Positions 8,225 through 17,062 of a DNA stretch of 64,000 bases are shown in pieces. The position numbers and the translations under genes are program-made. Source of the DNA: Streptomyces drozdowiczii (lineage in GTDB: Bacteria; Actinomycetota; Actinomycetes; Streptomycetales; Streptomycetaceae); assembly GCF_026167665.1 (NCBI RefSeq), contig NZ_CP098740.1, forward strand, positions 7,316,001 through 7,380,000, in the 5' to 3' direction. A model generated the notes under the pieces. The model saw nothing but the letters and a program-made list of their open reading frames with translations, did no database searches and was not told the origin of the DNA. Position 1 is the stretch's first letter; each line of letters begins with the position of its first letter.

Positions 8225-11200
8225 GCAGACCACGCCACACGGCTCTGAACTGCAAGAAGAGGCCGATCGTGGGACGTCCCGCCAGGCGGGAGCAGAGGCC
8301 GAACTTTCTTCTCAGGTGCCCGGCCGGGCGGGAAGCGGCCCCGAGCCGAAAGCGAATGTCATCGCTCTCCGGCACCGGCAGCTCCCCGGCACGAAGCGGC
8401 CCGTCGTCGGGACGTACAGAGGGCGCGAGCTGGGTGCGGCGAGGGGTGTTACCGGGGGCGAGCGTGATGGTCAGAGTGACCGCGTTGTGGCCGTGGAGCT
8501 GGTGGGCTCCGCTCTGCTGTGCGATCGAGCGGGCGTCCGTGGTGAGCTGTACGTAGATGTGGGGTGCGGGGTCCTCGTCGAGGGCGAGGGCGAGGGGGCG
8601 GGCGATCTCCCGGGAGATCCATCCGAGGAAGACGCCCTGGTGCTGGACTTGGATGGCGTTCGGGTCGGCCTCGTTGCCGGGGTCGCGGATGAGGTCGAGG
8701 AGGGTGCCGGCCGACAGCTGCGCGAGGTGGAGGTCGTTGCCGCTGTGGCGGACGCCGCGCAGGGGGCAGGTGAAGGTCCCAGTGCCGCTGAGGATCGCGG
8801 CCTGGGTCGCGCGGGGGCTTCGGCGTTCGGTGCTGCGGATGAGGAGGCGGGCCGTGTCGGGGTCGGTGAACGTGGTGATCTCGTCGGTGGTGAGCTGGCT
8901 GAGCCAGTCGAGGAACTGCCGGAAGGTCGGCTCGAGGTAGGGGCAGTTGGCGGCGAGGGACGTCGCGATGGCGCGGTCGTGGATACCGATGCTGGAGGCG
9001 TAGCAGGCGGCGGGGCTGCCGACCCCGTATTTGATCATTGCGGGGAGTGCGGCCAGGTGGCCCTCGGCGGGGACGCCGCGGCGAAGTTCGAGGAGCTGGA
9101 GAAGCGCGGAGACGACCCAGGCAAGGTCTTGGACGATGATCTTGTCGATCGCGCTGGTCGTCGCGGTGATGTCGGGGGTGAGCAGGTTGCCCTGGTGGCG
9201 CTGGTGGAGGTCGGCTGCCGGGACGCCAGCGATCCAGTCGGTGGCCAGGGGTACGAGCGCGGGGGCGGCGACCTTCTTCTGGCGGATGCCGCGCTGGACT
9301 TCGTGCACCTCGGTGGCGAGAGTCAGGATGAGTTGCTGCAGGTGGGGCCAGTACTCGGCGGTGAGCAGTTCGGGGTGTACGTCGAGGGCGGTCTGGATCT
9401 GCTCGGCGGCGGCGAGTGCGTCGGTGCCGCCCTGGACGCTGAGGCCGGAGCGGACGATCGCGGCGCGTGCGGGCCGGTCGGGCAGGCGCTGGGCGATGGC
9501 GGCGACGCGGCGGGCGGAGAAGCGGGCCAGCGGGGCCAGGGACCATTCCTGGGCCCCGAGCTGGTGTCCGCCGAGGGTGTCGACGAGGAGCGATTGGGCG
9601 GCCTGCTCAAGGAGGTGCTGGTCGGGGGTGTCGACGACTTCCTCGGCGAGCAGGGCCAGGAGCTGGATGTCGAGTCCGTCGGCCCACTCGGCCAGTTTTC
9701 CGTCGGCGGGGTCGGCCAGGTCCAGCGCGGTGAGGTCCTCGCCGGCGTCGGGCCGGTGGCCGAGGCGGGCGATGACGAGCTCGTAGTAGAGCCAGCCGAG
9801 CGTGGAGACGACCGGTTCGATCCTATTCCGGTCCAGGTAGTGGCGGCGCAATTCCTGGGCGGCGCTGGAGTCCTTGGCGATCAGTACGACGTGGCCTTCG
9901 GTCTCTTGGCTGGCGCGGCCGGCCCGCCCGGCGGTGTTCCAGAAGTCGCGGACACTGACCCTGTCGTTCTGGCCGCGCCAGGTGTCGGGGACGAGGACGG
10001 TCTTGGTGGGCAGGTTCATGCCCTGGGACAGAGTGCTGGTCGCGCAGAGGACACGGAGCGCGCCATTGCGGTAGGCGCGCTCGAGGCAGGCGCGGACGGC
10101 TTGGGGGACCTCGGCGTGGTGGTAGGCGTAGCCCCCGAGGACCATGATCGTGAGTTCGTGGCTGTTGCCGATATGCCGACCGATCTCGGCGGAGGCTTCC
10201 ACGCGCCGTCGGGCGACCTCGGCGTTGAAGGAGCCGTCCGTCATGCCCAGTTTCGGCGCGCCTTCCTTCTTCAGTGCTTCGCCCAGGGCCTTGGCGGCGG
10301 CGCGGGCCTTGATCTTGGTGGGCTGGGCGATGAGGACGGGGCCGAGCCGGTCGAAGTGCAGGGCCAGGGCCGCGGCGACGTCCTTGGGAGCACTGGGAAA
10401 TAGGTTGACGCGCTTCTTGTGCCGGGTCAGGACGCGGGGAAGGAAGAACTCATCTGTGCCGCCGTTACCGTAGTCGATGGCGCCCTGTTGTCCGTCGGCT
10501 TCGCGGCCGCGCCAGGAGAAGACGCCCGTCCGGAGGCGGGAGGGCGACCAGTTGATGCTGGCGAGGTTGGTGGCGTCCGCGTTGGGGTCGAGCCAGCGGG
10601 CGAGGTCTTCGCCGTTGGGCAGGACTGCGGAGAGCAGCAGGAGGCGGGCGGCCGGGGCAGTACGGCGGATACGGGTCAGCAGCATCTCCAAGCGCAGGCC
10701 GCGCTCGGAGCGGTCGATGGCGTGGCCCTCGTCCACCAGGACCAGGGCGAGACGCGCTGTCAGCTCGGGCATGTTGCGCAGCAGCAGGTCGAGCTTTTCG
10801 CTGGTGACGACGAGGACGTCGGTGAAGTCCAGGAGCTGCATCTCGTAGCGGACGTGCTCGGCGCCGCCGAAGAGCGAGGAGACTCTCATGCCGAGCAGTT
10901 CGAGGCTCTCGGCCAGGTGGCGCTCCACTTGTGCGGCAAGGGCGCGAGTGGGGACGACGTAGACGGCGAGCCGGGAGACGAGCCACCAGCGGTTCTCGTC
11001 GCCTGGCCGGGGGGCGAGGGCGTGGAGGATGGCCCACTCGGCGATGTGGGTCTTGCCCGCCGAGGTCGGCATGGTCACCGCCATGTTGCGGGCGGCGGCG
11101 TCGACCAAGCCGGCGTCCAGGGCAGCGCGTTGGGAGGGCCACACCTGGATGACGGGCCGCTCGGCGACGATCAGGGCCTTGAGGTAGCGCTCCCACAGGC

Positions 11201-12047
11201 GGCCCCAGGTGGCTGCGCGGCGCAGCAGCAGCCAGGGCGAGGTGGCGACGATGTCCTCGGCGACGTGGGCCAGGGAGTCGATCAATGTCCAGGTGTCGGC
11301 CACGGAGGCGTCCAGCAGGATGGAGGAGGCCTTGCGCAGATCGGCGACGGCCGCGTGACCGGCGGCCCGGCTGCCGGTGCGCCACAGGGCGGCGAGGTTG
11401 CGGGCGGCGCGACCGGTGAGTCCGTAGGCGGCGAGTACGGCGGCGTCTGCTACGTCAGCCCGTCCTTCGGTGGTTTCCCCCAACAGCCGCTGCCCCAGGA
11501 CGGGAAGGTCGTCGGCAGTCTGCTGGCCAAGGCGCGCGACCTCGTCGAGGTCGCGGCGCAGTACGGCGCCGGTCAGTTCGGCGATCCGGTACGGAGCGGC
11601 CGTGGTCGGCGTCTCGAAGACCTCGAGCTCGCCGCGCGCGAACAGGGAGCGTGCTTCGCGAGTGAAGACGGCGGCGAGAGTGGCGGCGTTGGCCTGGTAG
11701 CCAGCCAGGCTCCACATCGTCGAGGCGATCGCCAGCAGCTCCACGCGCTGCGGGTCCGCGGCCTGATGGCGGTCGGCGAGGTCCGCGTACGCCTCGGCGA
11801 TCTCGGTCAGCGGGCCGGGATCGGCTCGGCGTTCGCGCGGGGTGCGGGTGAGCTGGCCAAGACGGGCCAGGGTCAAGCCGTTGCGCATGCCGTCGAGGTC
11901 GTAGGTGTAGGCGACGGGGGCGCCTTCCAGGCTGATCTGGTCGCCCAGGACGTGCGAGCGCAGCTGGGCGCGCAAAAGGGGGCCAGCTGCGCCGTCGGTG
12001 AAGACTTCCTCGCCGAGCCGGTGGATGGTGCCGTCGTAATCCTTCAC
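8040..12047 (-). CDS. Superfamily 2 Ski2-like helicase with C-terminal HIRAN domain, HamB-like, 1335 aa
   Basis: A DExH helicase. From the N-terminus it has an about 290-aa leader, a Ski2-type P-loop (MPTSAGKTHIAEWAI), LVDEGHAI (motif II), LLLLSAVLPN (motif III), CATSTLSQGMNLP (motif V) and NTAGRAGRAS (motif VI). Near the end LRGVRHSG, DPGNEADPNAIQV and GVFLGWISREIARPL fit a HIRAN domain. The GTG at 12047 is chosen because the repaired upstream nuclease gene would stop in the same GTGA. Paired with a DUF1837-like nuclease, this matches Hachiman (HamB) or AbpB. The last 55 codons run out of frame through the relaxase start and look like shadow sequence, so the true stop was probably lost near 8220-8310. 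Confidence 0.8.
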   Translation of the reverse strand: MKDYDGTIHRLGEEVFTDGAAGPLLRAQLRSHVLGDQISLEGAPVAYTYDLDGMRNGLTLARLGQLTRTPRERRADPGPLTEIAEAYADLADRHQAADPQRVELLAIASTMWSLAGYQANAATLAAVFTREARSLFARGELEVFETPTTAAPYRIAELTGAVLRRDLDEVARLGQQTADDLPVLGQRLLGETTEGRADVADAAVLAAYGLTGRAARNLAALWRTGSRAAGHAAVADLRKASSILLDASVADTWTLIDSLAHVAEDIVATSPWLLLRRAATWGRLWERYLKALIVAERPVIQVWPSQRAALDAGLVDAAARNMAVTMPTSAGKTHIAEWAILHALAPRPGDENRWWLVSRLAVYVVPTRALAAQVERHLAESLELLGMRVSSLFGGAEHVRYEMQLLDFTDVLVVTSEKLDLLLRNMPELTARLALVLVDEGHAIDRSERGLRLEMLLTRIRRTAPAARLLLLSAVLPNGEDLARWLDPNADATNLASINWSPSRLRTGVFSWRGREADGQQGAIDYGNGGTDEFFLPRVLTRHKKRVNLFPSAPKDVAAALALHFDRLGPVLIAQPTKIKARAAAKALGEALKKEGAPKLGMTDGSFNAEVARRRVEASAEIGRHIGNSHELTIMVLGGYAYHHAEVPQAVRACLERAYRNGALRVLCATSTLSQGMNLPTKTVLVPDTWRGQNDRVSVRDFWNTAGRAGRASQETEGHVVLIAKDSSAAQELRRHYLDRNRIEPVVSTLGWLYYELVIARLGHRPDAGEDLTALDLADPADGKLAEWADGLDIQLLALLAEEVVDTPDQHLLEQAAQSLLVDTLGGHQLGAQEWSLAPLARFSARRVAAIAQRLPDRPARAAIVRSGLSVQGGTDALAAAEQIQTALDVHPELLTAEYWPHLQQLILTLATEVHEVQRGIRQKKVAAPALVPLATDWIAGVPAADLHQRHQGNLLTPDITATTSAIDKIIVQDLAWVVSALLQLLELRRGVPAEGHLAALPAMIKYGVGSPAACYASSIGIHDRAIATSLAANCPYLEPTFRQFLDWLSQLTTDEITTFTDPDTARLLIRSTERRSPRATQAAILSGTGTFTCPLRGVRHSGNDLHLAQLSAGTLLDLIRDPGNEADPNAIQVQHQGVFLGWISREIARPLALALDEDPAPHIYVQLTTDARSIAQQSGAHQLHGHNAVTLTITLAPGNTPRRTQLAPSVRPDDGPLRAGELPVPESDDIRFRLGAASRPAGHLRRKFGLCSRLAGRPTIGLFLQFRAVWRGLHDSRYQDRPSRSDVPLLPPRDRCRRRPPPGPHAAARRPGTGRGPGRALDGPGTCRARTRAG

Positions 12048-12840
12048 GCTGCGGTGTCCTCGCTGGTCTCGGGCTGGCGGGGCTGGAGCCGGTCTCGGCG
12101 GCCTGGTAGACGCGAGCCACGAAGTCCTGAAGTCCACGGATCTTGACGACCGTCAGCTCGGTGCGCTGGGTCACCACGCCGGCCAGGACGTCGACGACAT
12201 CGTCCTTCCAGGCCAAGGCATCGTGCACGAAGACCATGTGCCGCTCCACCACCCGCTCCCTGGGGCGGCGCAGCAGGCCAGCGAGATGGCGTACCAGGAA
12301 CTGGTGGTCACGTTCGGCGCAGCGAACCATCGCGAAGTGAATGCTCTCGTCCAAGCGGACGAGGACCTTCTCCAGGCTGTCGTATGCCTCCTTCCCCAGG
12401 TCTCGCTTGCGGGTAGCGCGGGTCTTCACCTCGGGCACGGCGATCACCGGAGGCGTCTGGCGGAAGCGGAAGGCCAACACGTCGGTGCCCTGTACGGCCT
12501 GATTCGGGGTCTGCTTGTAGCGGAGCTTGAGGATCGGCACACACCAGCGACGCACCCTCCGGTACAAGGCAGCGGTGACGATCTCTCCGAAGTCACCGTG
12601 CCGCACCGCAACCCGGGTGGGGAACTTGTTGACGCGGAGATAGTCAGCGACCTCCGGGGTCCCCAGGTCGTCGAACACAAGCGCAAGCTCGCTGGGATTG
12701 AGGTAATTACGTGCTACATCGTGGCCGAGCTGGTCCATCAGCTCCTCGTCGCCGAGCTCGCCGGACTCGACGAGGGCTTCGTAGTGCAGCTCGCCCTCCG
12801 GCTGCTCCACCGGCTCCTGCTCCAGCCACTTGCCGAACAT
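12044..12840 (-). CDS. HamA/DUF1837-like nuclease, frameshifted near its 3' end (265 aa if restored)
   Basis: The start is ATG 12840 after GGGGGG. The core GDFGEIVTAALYRR, KLRYKQTPNQAVQGTDVLAF and AVPEVKTRATRK gives the GE / GTD / E-x-K pattern of a PD-(D/E)xK fold, as in HamA of Hachiman. As written, the frame runs on to 11455 through the helicase gene as Arg/Pro shadow. One more C in the minus-strand C4 run (12077-12080) makes it end ETSEDTAA plus TGA at 12044, exactly overlapping the helicase GTG. That restores a classic coupled pair. In Hachiman, HamA is the DNA-degrading effector held by the HamB helicase. Family assignment is by motif order and neighbour, not by a search. Confidence 0.7.
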
Positions 12841-13061
12841 GCTTACCCCCCGAACTCGCGGTCCTCCCCCGTCCTCATTGTCACGTATGCCGCGCGGAGC
12901 TAAGCCCGCTTCCGCACGCACGTGGTACCTCCCGCTCCTCGTCCCTCTCCTGCAGCGCAGCGACCCCTTCGTGGGTGTCGGGCGTCCGTCAGCGCGGTCG
13001 TCCTCGTCCGAGTGTTTGATCGCAGCGTTTTGGACTGCTGCAAGACAGTCCGGACCTAGTA

Positions 13062-14221
13062 ATGTTCGGCCGCATGAGCATCCCCAGCCCGCGAGGGGAG
13101 CGAGAGAAGCTAATTACTGCTCTCACTCCTCAATTGCGCAGACACCTGAAAATCCGCGCCTTCGAGCACGGTATGGACATCCAGGACGCCACTGAGCGCG
13201 CCATCAAGGCGTGGTACACGGCGGACAGCCTCCCCGACGTGGACACTGCCGGCGCGAAGACTTGGGGGACATTCCTCCCAGTTGGTGAACCGGACACGTT
13301 CAAGAACGCGTGCAACGAGCGCGGTGTCACCTATGTCCAGGGGCTCGCCCAGGCGTTGACGCTCTGGCTGGAGGCACATCCCTCTCCCACTACGCCGCTC
13401 ACCGAGCAGCCGGTCATCCGCGTCATAGTGGCCAACCAGAAGGGTGGCGTCGGCAAGACGTTCATTTCCAGCGGCATGGCTCAGGCACTCGCGGAAGCTG
13501 GCCACCGGGTGCTGATCGTCGATTACGACCCCAAGGGCATCTCACTGCGGAGCTCGGCTTCGAGGACCTCATGTACGAGGACGACGTCGAGACGCTGCTG
13601 ATGCACATGGACGGGACCGCCAAGGGCGACATCCACGACTTGCTGGTCGCCCTGGACCACGAACGCTTCGGCGAGCGTCTGCACCTGCTGCCCGCAAGTG
13701 ACGACGCGTTCCTGCGGGATGTGGCGTTGTCGAAGGTGTCGTTCAGCGAGGCCGCGTTGGAACGGGCTCTGGAGTCGCTGGAGAACGACTACGACATCAT
13801 CATCATCGATGGCCCCCCCAGCCTGGGTCTGAACATGGACACGGCGCTGTACTACGTCCGGCGCCGCGATGGCGAGCTGTCCGACCGGTCCGGCGTCATC
13901 ACGCCGGTGTGGGCCAACAAGGCGTCCCACCGGGCATTCCGGCTGCTGCGTTCGCAGATGGAGGACCTCTGCCGCAAGGGCCGCATCACGGTCGACTACC
14001 TCGGGCTGGTCATCAACGCGTACGACAGCCGCCGCGGCCGGTTGGTCAAGGAGAACCGGGACCAGTGGGAGCGCAGCAGCTCGCCAGCGGTTCTGGCGGT
14101 CATCGGGGACCTGAAGGAGGGACGCGAGGCTGCGGATGGAGAGATCCCGCTGCTGGAGTATGCACCCGACAGTGAGCATGCGCAGGCAATGCGCGACCTG
14201 GCGAAGGAACTGGCGGTATGA
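13062..14221 (+). pseudogene. parA: ParA partition ATPase with N-terminal DNA-binding extension, frameshifted as sequenced (386 aa if restored)
   Basis: A Walker-type partition ATPase that would position plasmid copies together with ParB. The first 125 residues are two ribbon-helix-helix-like segments (LTPQLRRHLKIRAFEHGMD, and a second around WGTFLPVGEPD), followed by ANQKGGVGKTFISSG (deviant Walker A), then DYDP. The frame breaks there and continues in another frame as HLTAELGFEDL, with IIIIDGPPSLGLN (Walker B region). Adding one C to the C4 run at 13529-13532 restores the family motif DPQGHLT. parB starts inside its stop codon (ATGA). No clear ribosome site is seen; ATG 13074 is an alternative start. 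Confidence 0.85.
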
Positions 14222-15236
14222 GGAAGACCAAGGCCAAGGACCAGGAGCGCGTGACACGCGGATTCACCCTGGATGAAGACGGCCAGGGCGGTACGGCAGG
14301 AGCACCCCGGCGGGTGCGGACGCGTCAGCAGATCATGAACGGAGAAGGCAAGCGCCCCCCGGCGTCGGTGCCGTTGGCAGAGCTGGCGCACAATCCGTTC
14401 AACCCCCGCGATGAGTACACCGACATCGAGGAGACTGCGGAGTCGCTGCGCGCGCGAGGACAGATCCAACCGGTCACCGTGGCGCGGCGGGCCGCCTTCC
14501 TGCGGGCGCACCCGGACCAGGAAGAGCTGGTCGGCGCCGCCGAGTACGTGGTCATCGACGGTAACCGTCGGCTCAAGGCCGCCGCTGCGGCCGGTCTGGA
14601 TGAGCTGCGGATCGACGTCCATGATGGCCTGGCTGTCACCGCTGCCGACATTCTGGAGTCGGCGCTGATCGCTAACGTGCACCGTGTGGATGTGCCCCCC
14701 TGGACCAGGCCAAGGCCATCCAGCAGCTCGTCGACGTCCATGGATCGCAGGGCAAGGTCGCCAAGCGGCTGGGGAAGACACCGGCGTGGGTCTCACAACG
14801 ACTGGCATTGCTGCAGCTCACCCCGGACCTCCAGAACGCCGTGGAGACCGGCGAGCTCAAGGTGGAGCCCGCCCGGCGCATCGGTCGTCTGCCCCAGGAA
14901 CAGCAGGCCCCAGCTGCGCAGGAAGTCTTGGCCGTGTCGAAGACGCCACGTCAGCGCGCGCCGCGTCGGCAGCTTGGTGATGGCGGCGAAGCACCGACTG
15001 TTAACGGCGTTAATGGTTCCGGCGTCTCTGGCTCTGGCGCTGCGACGCCGCAGCAGACCGTTAACGCCGTTAATACCTCGGCAGTGACAGCCCCGGCTGC
15101 CCAGGCATCCGTCGTCATCCCCGACGCTTCCCCGGAGAGCATCGTGGCTGCGTTGAAGGAGCAACTGTCGCCGCAGGATTTGACCAAGGTCGCGGAGCTG
15201 CTCATGGAGAGTCTCACCGAGTCAGCAACGGGCTGA
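14218..15236 (+). pseudogene. parB: ParB/KorB-like centromere-binding protein, frameshifted as sequenced (339 aa if restored)
   Basis: The ParB partner of the upstream ATPase. The ParB N-terminal domain is clear: LAHNPFNPRDEYTDIEETAESLRARGQIQPV, then EYVVIDGNRRLKAAAAAG and ALIANVHR (motif GNRR and the second box). After VDVPP the frame is lost. One more C in the C6 run at 14695-14700 continues it as LDQAKAIQQLVDVHG, then KVAKRLGKTPAWVSQRLALL, a helix-turn-helix, and LKVEPARRIGRLP. A linker with two Val-Asn-x-Val-Asn peptides follows, and a C-terminal dimerisation-like helix (LSPQDLTKVAELLMES). Confidence 0.85.
14998..15075. repeat. Two near-palindromic repeats GTTAACGSCGTTAAT inside parB
   Basis: GTTAACGGCGTTAAT (from about 14999) and GTTAACGCCGTTAAT (from about 15060) lie some 62 bases apart in the part of parB that encodes the low-complexity linker. 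Each is an inverted repeat TTAACG...CGTTAA. They also encode the repeated peptide VNxVN, so protein-level repetition is an alternative reason. They could be centromere-like sites; no canonical GTTTCACGTGAAAC parS was noticed in the window. Confidence 0.4.
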
Positions 15237-15313
15237 GGCTGGTAGCGCGAACGGGTCGCCCAGTTGGGCAAGAACGATCTTGCCGAAGCTCTTGTCCTGT
15301 TGGTCGGCCAGAA

Positions 15314-15375
15314 ACACAAAAGCGGCCCCCGCCGCTCGGACCGCGAGGTTCGAACGGCGGGGGCCGCTTTTGTGT
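15314..15375. terminator. Strong bidirectional terminator after parB
   Basis: A perfect 21-bp stem (15314-15334 paired with 15355-15375) with a 20-base loop; the outer part is ACACAAAAGC/GCTTTTGTGT, so each strand ends in a T run. It sits between the convergent parB and the small leftward gene at 15378 and should stop both. Confidence 0.9.
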
Positions 15376-15377
15376 GC

Positions 15378-15662
15378 TCAGGTGCTCAGGTCGACGGCGG
15401 CCGGGAGGTCGCGCTCGGCGAGGGCGTGGGTGAAGAGTCGGTAGGGGCCGGTCCAAGCGCCGTGGATGCGGTTCTGGGCACAGTGGAGCGTGCCAGTGAG
15501 GGCGGTCTCGGTGTCGGGATGGATGAGGACCAGGGCGAGGGGGTCGGTGTCGGGTTGCTGGCCGGGGAGCAGGCGTCCGCGTTCCAGGCGGCGCTCGCCG
15601 ATCCGTACGGCGACGTCGCCGCGGCCATTCCACGGAGCCGGCCTCCGGCGAGCGGCGAGCAT
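15378..15662 (-). CDS. Hypothetical protein, 94 aa
   Basis: A small soluble protein starting at ATG 15662, nine bases after GGAG, and ending directly beside the bidirectional terminator. The sequence is coherent (LALVLIHPDTETALTGTLHC) and GC3-rich, but I recognise no domain. It is convergent with parB and probably a single-gene unit. Function unknown. Confidence 0.5.
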   Translation of the reverse strand: MLAARRRPAPWNGRGDVAVRIGERRLERGRLLPGQQPDTDPLALVLIHPDTETALTGTLHCAQNRIHGAWTGPYRLFTHALAERDLPAAVDLST

Positions 15663-15850
15663 GTCGGTGAACTCCGCGACCGCCTTCTGTCCAACTGGTG
15701 AAGGGTGACGTACTACCCCTGCACGATTCGCCCCCCTGACTGGTGATCGCCGCAGCGCAGTGTGCGTGCGTGAAGCGCCGACAGGCGCACTGTATGGGGG
15801 AGTAGGTTGCCCTCCATGTCCAACACCAACCGGTTCGCGGGGTGGCGCTG

Positions 15851-16732
15851 ATGGCTGACGACAGCAGTTCGATGAACTCGACCGAGTACGAGAAGCTGAC
15901 GCAACTTCTAGTCGAGCGAATCGCTGCGCGAGCGCCCGTGGCCACGACCCGGCTTAAGCACAATGTTGTCCTGCCGGGCCGTGCGTCAGCTCACCAGATC
16001 GACGTCTTGTGGGAGTTCACAGTCGAGTCCGGCCATGCGCACCGCGTCATCTTCGAGTGTCGTCGCAAGAATCGCTCGCTGGAGCAGAACGACGCGCTCG
16101 CTTTCAAGGGCGTGGTTGAGGAGGTCGGCTTCGAGTCGACCCCCACCACCGGGGTGATGGTGCACCTAACCGGATTCCAGCTGGGTGCTCGGAGGATCGC
16201 CGATACCTATGGCTTGATCATTCTGGAGATGCGCACTCCGACCGATAAGGACGTCGATGGTCGGCTGATGAAGATCCACATCTCGATGACGGGTCGCGTT
16301 CCCGTGGTCAAGGACGTCGGCATGGACGTCTCCGCGTTGCTCTCGGACGCTCTGAACGGGCCGGTACTGAACCATAGTCTTGAGATCCAGGAGCCGAGCG
16401 GTCGACGTGTAAGCATGATGGATCTCCTCCAGGATGGTGAGCTCAACCCCATGACGGAGCCGCTGACGCCCCTCCACCGCGTGACCCGACAGTTCGAACC
16501 ACTGGCTGTCCTGACCGTAAGCGGCCAGCCTGCGGCAGAAGTGCGTTCCATCTCTGCGACCGTCGGTGAGGAACTCACCGATCCCTTCGACTGGACTATT
16601 GGCGGCCGGGAACGTCTCGCCTGGATGGTGAAGAACGCATTGGGCGGTGAGCGTGCGTGGTTCACCCACGATGGAAAGGTCCATGTCACCGACGTCGACC
16701 AACTACTTCAGGGTGAAGGTGGGGCGCTCTGA
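15851..16732 (+). CDS. Mrr-like restriction endonuclease, 293 aa
   Basis: The N-terminal half has the order expected of a PD-(D/E)xK nuclease of the Mrr/restriction-endonuclease-like family: TRLKHNVVLPGRASAHQIDV carrying the catalytic Asp, then HRVIFECRRKNRSLEQNDA giving E-x-R-x-K, then GVVEEVGF and VMVHLTGFQLGARRIA. The C-terminal 150 residues are unassigned and may recognise target DNA. The start ATG 15851 is used; a GTG at 15842 is possible. The 15-mer AACCGGTTCGCGGGG lies just upstream and includes the only purine-rich stretch at ribosome-site distance. It stands alone with no methylase beside it, which suits a modified-DNA or solitary defence nuclease. Confidence 0.65.
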   Translation: MADDSSSMNSTEYEKLTQLLVERIAARAPVATTRLKHNVVLPGRASAHQIDVLWEFTVESGHAHRVIFECRRKNRSLEQNDALAFKGVVEEVGFESTPTTGVMVHLTGFQLGARRIADTYGLIILEMRTPTDKDVDGRLMKIHISMTGRVPVVKDVGMDVSALLSDALNGPVLNHSLEIQEPSGRRVSMMDLLQDGELNPMTEPLTPLHRVTRQFEPLAVLTVSGQPAAEVRSISATVGEELTDPFDWTIGGRERLAWMVKNALGGERAWFTHDGKVHVTDVDQLLQGEGGAL

Positions 16733-16736
16733 AGCG

Positions 16737-17004
16737 CTAATCGGTCGCTCTCCGGGCTGCCAGGTAGTCCGCCCAGCTGTCCTGCGCCAGTGCGGCCCAC
16801 TCCATGGCGGTGTTGACGTGGATGCCGAAGGGGTCGCTGGTGACGATCGGTGGGAGATCAGCCGCCATGGTGATCATCGCCGTGTTGTGGGCCGCAAGGG
16901 TCGGCAGACCGAGTTCAAAAAGCTGCGACGCGAGGCCATGCGGCGAGCTGGGCAGTGACTTCGGCGGTGCGGCGGGTGAACTGGTCGAAGACAGTGGTGG
17001 GCAT
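16737..17004 (-). pseudogene. Small gene with interrupted frame, about 88 aa if restored
   Basis: ATG 17004 follows GAGGG and begins MPTTVFDQFTRRTAEVTAQL, then stops early. The neighbouring frame continues smoothly as HGLASQLFELGLPTLAAHN and ends WADYLAARRATD at a TAG in 16737-16739. Joining them needs removal of one base near 16940 (or addition of two), unlike the other broken genes. The helical, Ala-rich character loosely resembles small phasin-like or plasmid accessory proteins; no family is assigned. Confidence 0.4.
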
Positions 17005-17062
17005 CAGCCCTCACATGGACGGGGCCGCCGGGACCGTGGTGGTCCCGGCGCGGCCGGGGCGG

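Noticed and set aside
8208..12146. Long rightward open frames (over 570 and 730 codons) opposite the helicase gene
   Set aside because: They are Gly/Val/Asp-rich antisense shadows of a high-GC gene with clear helicase motifs on the other strand, and have no ribosome sites.
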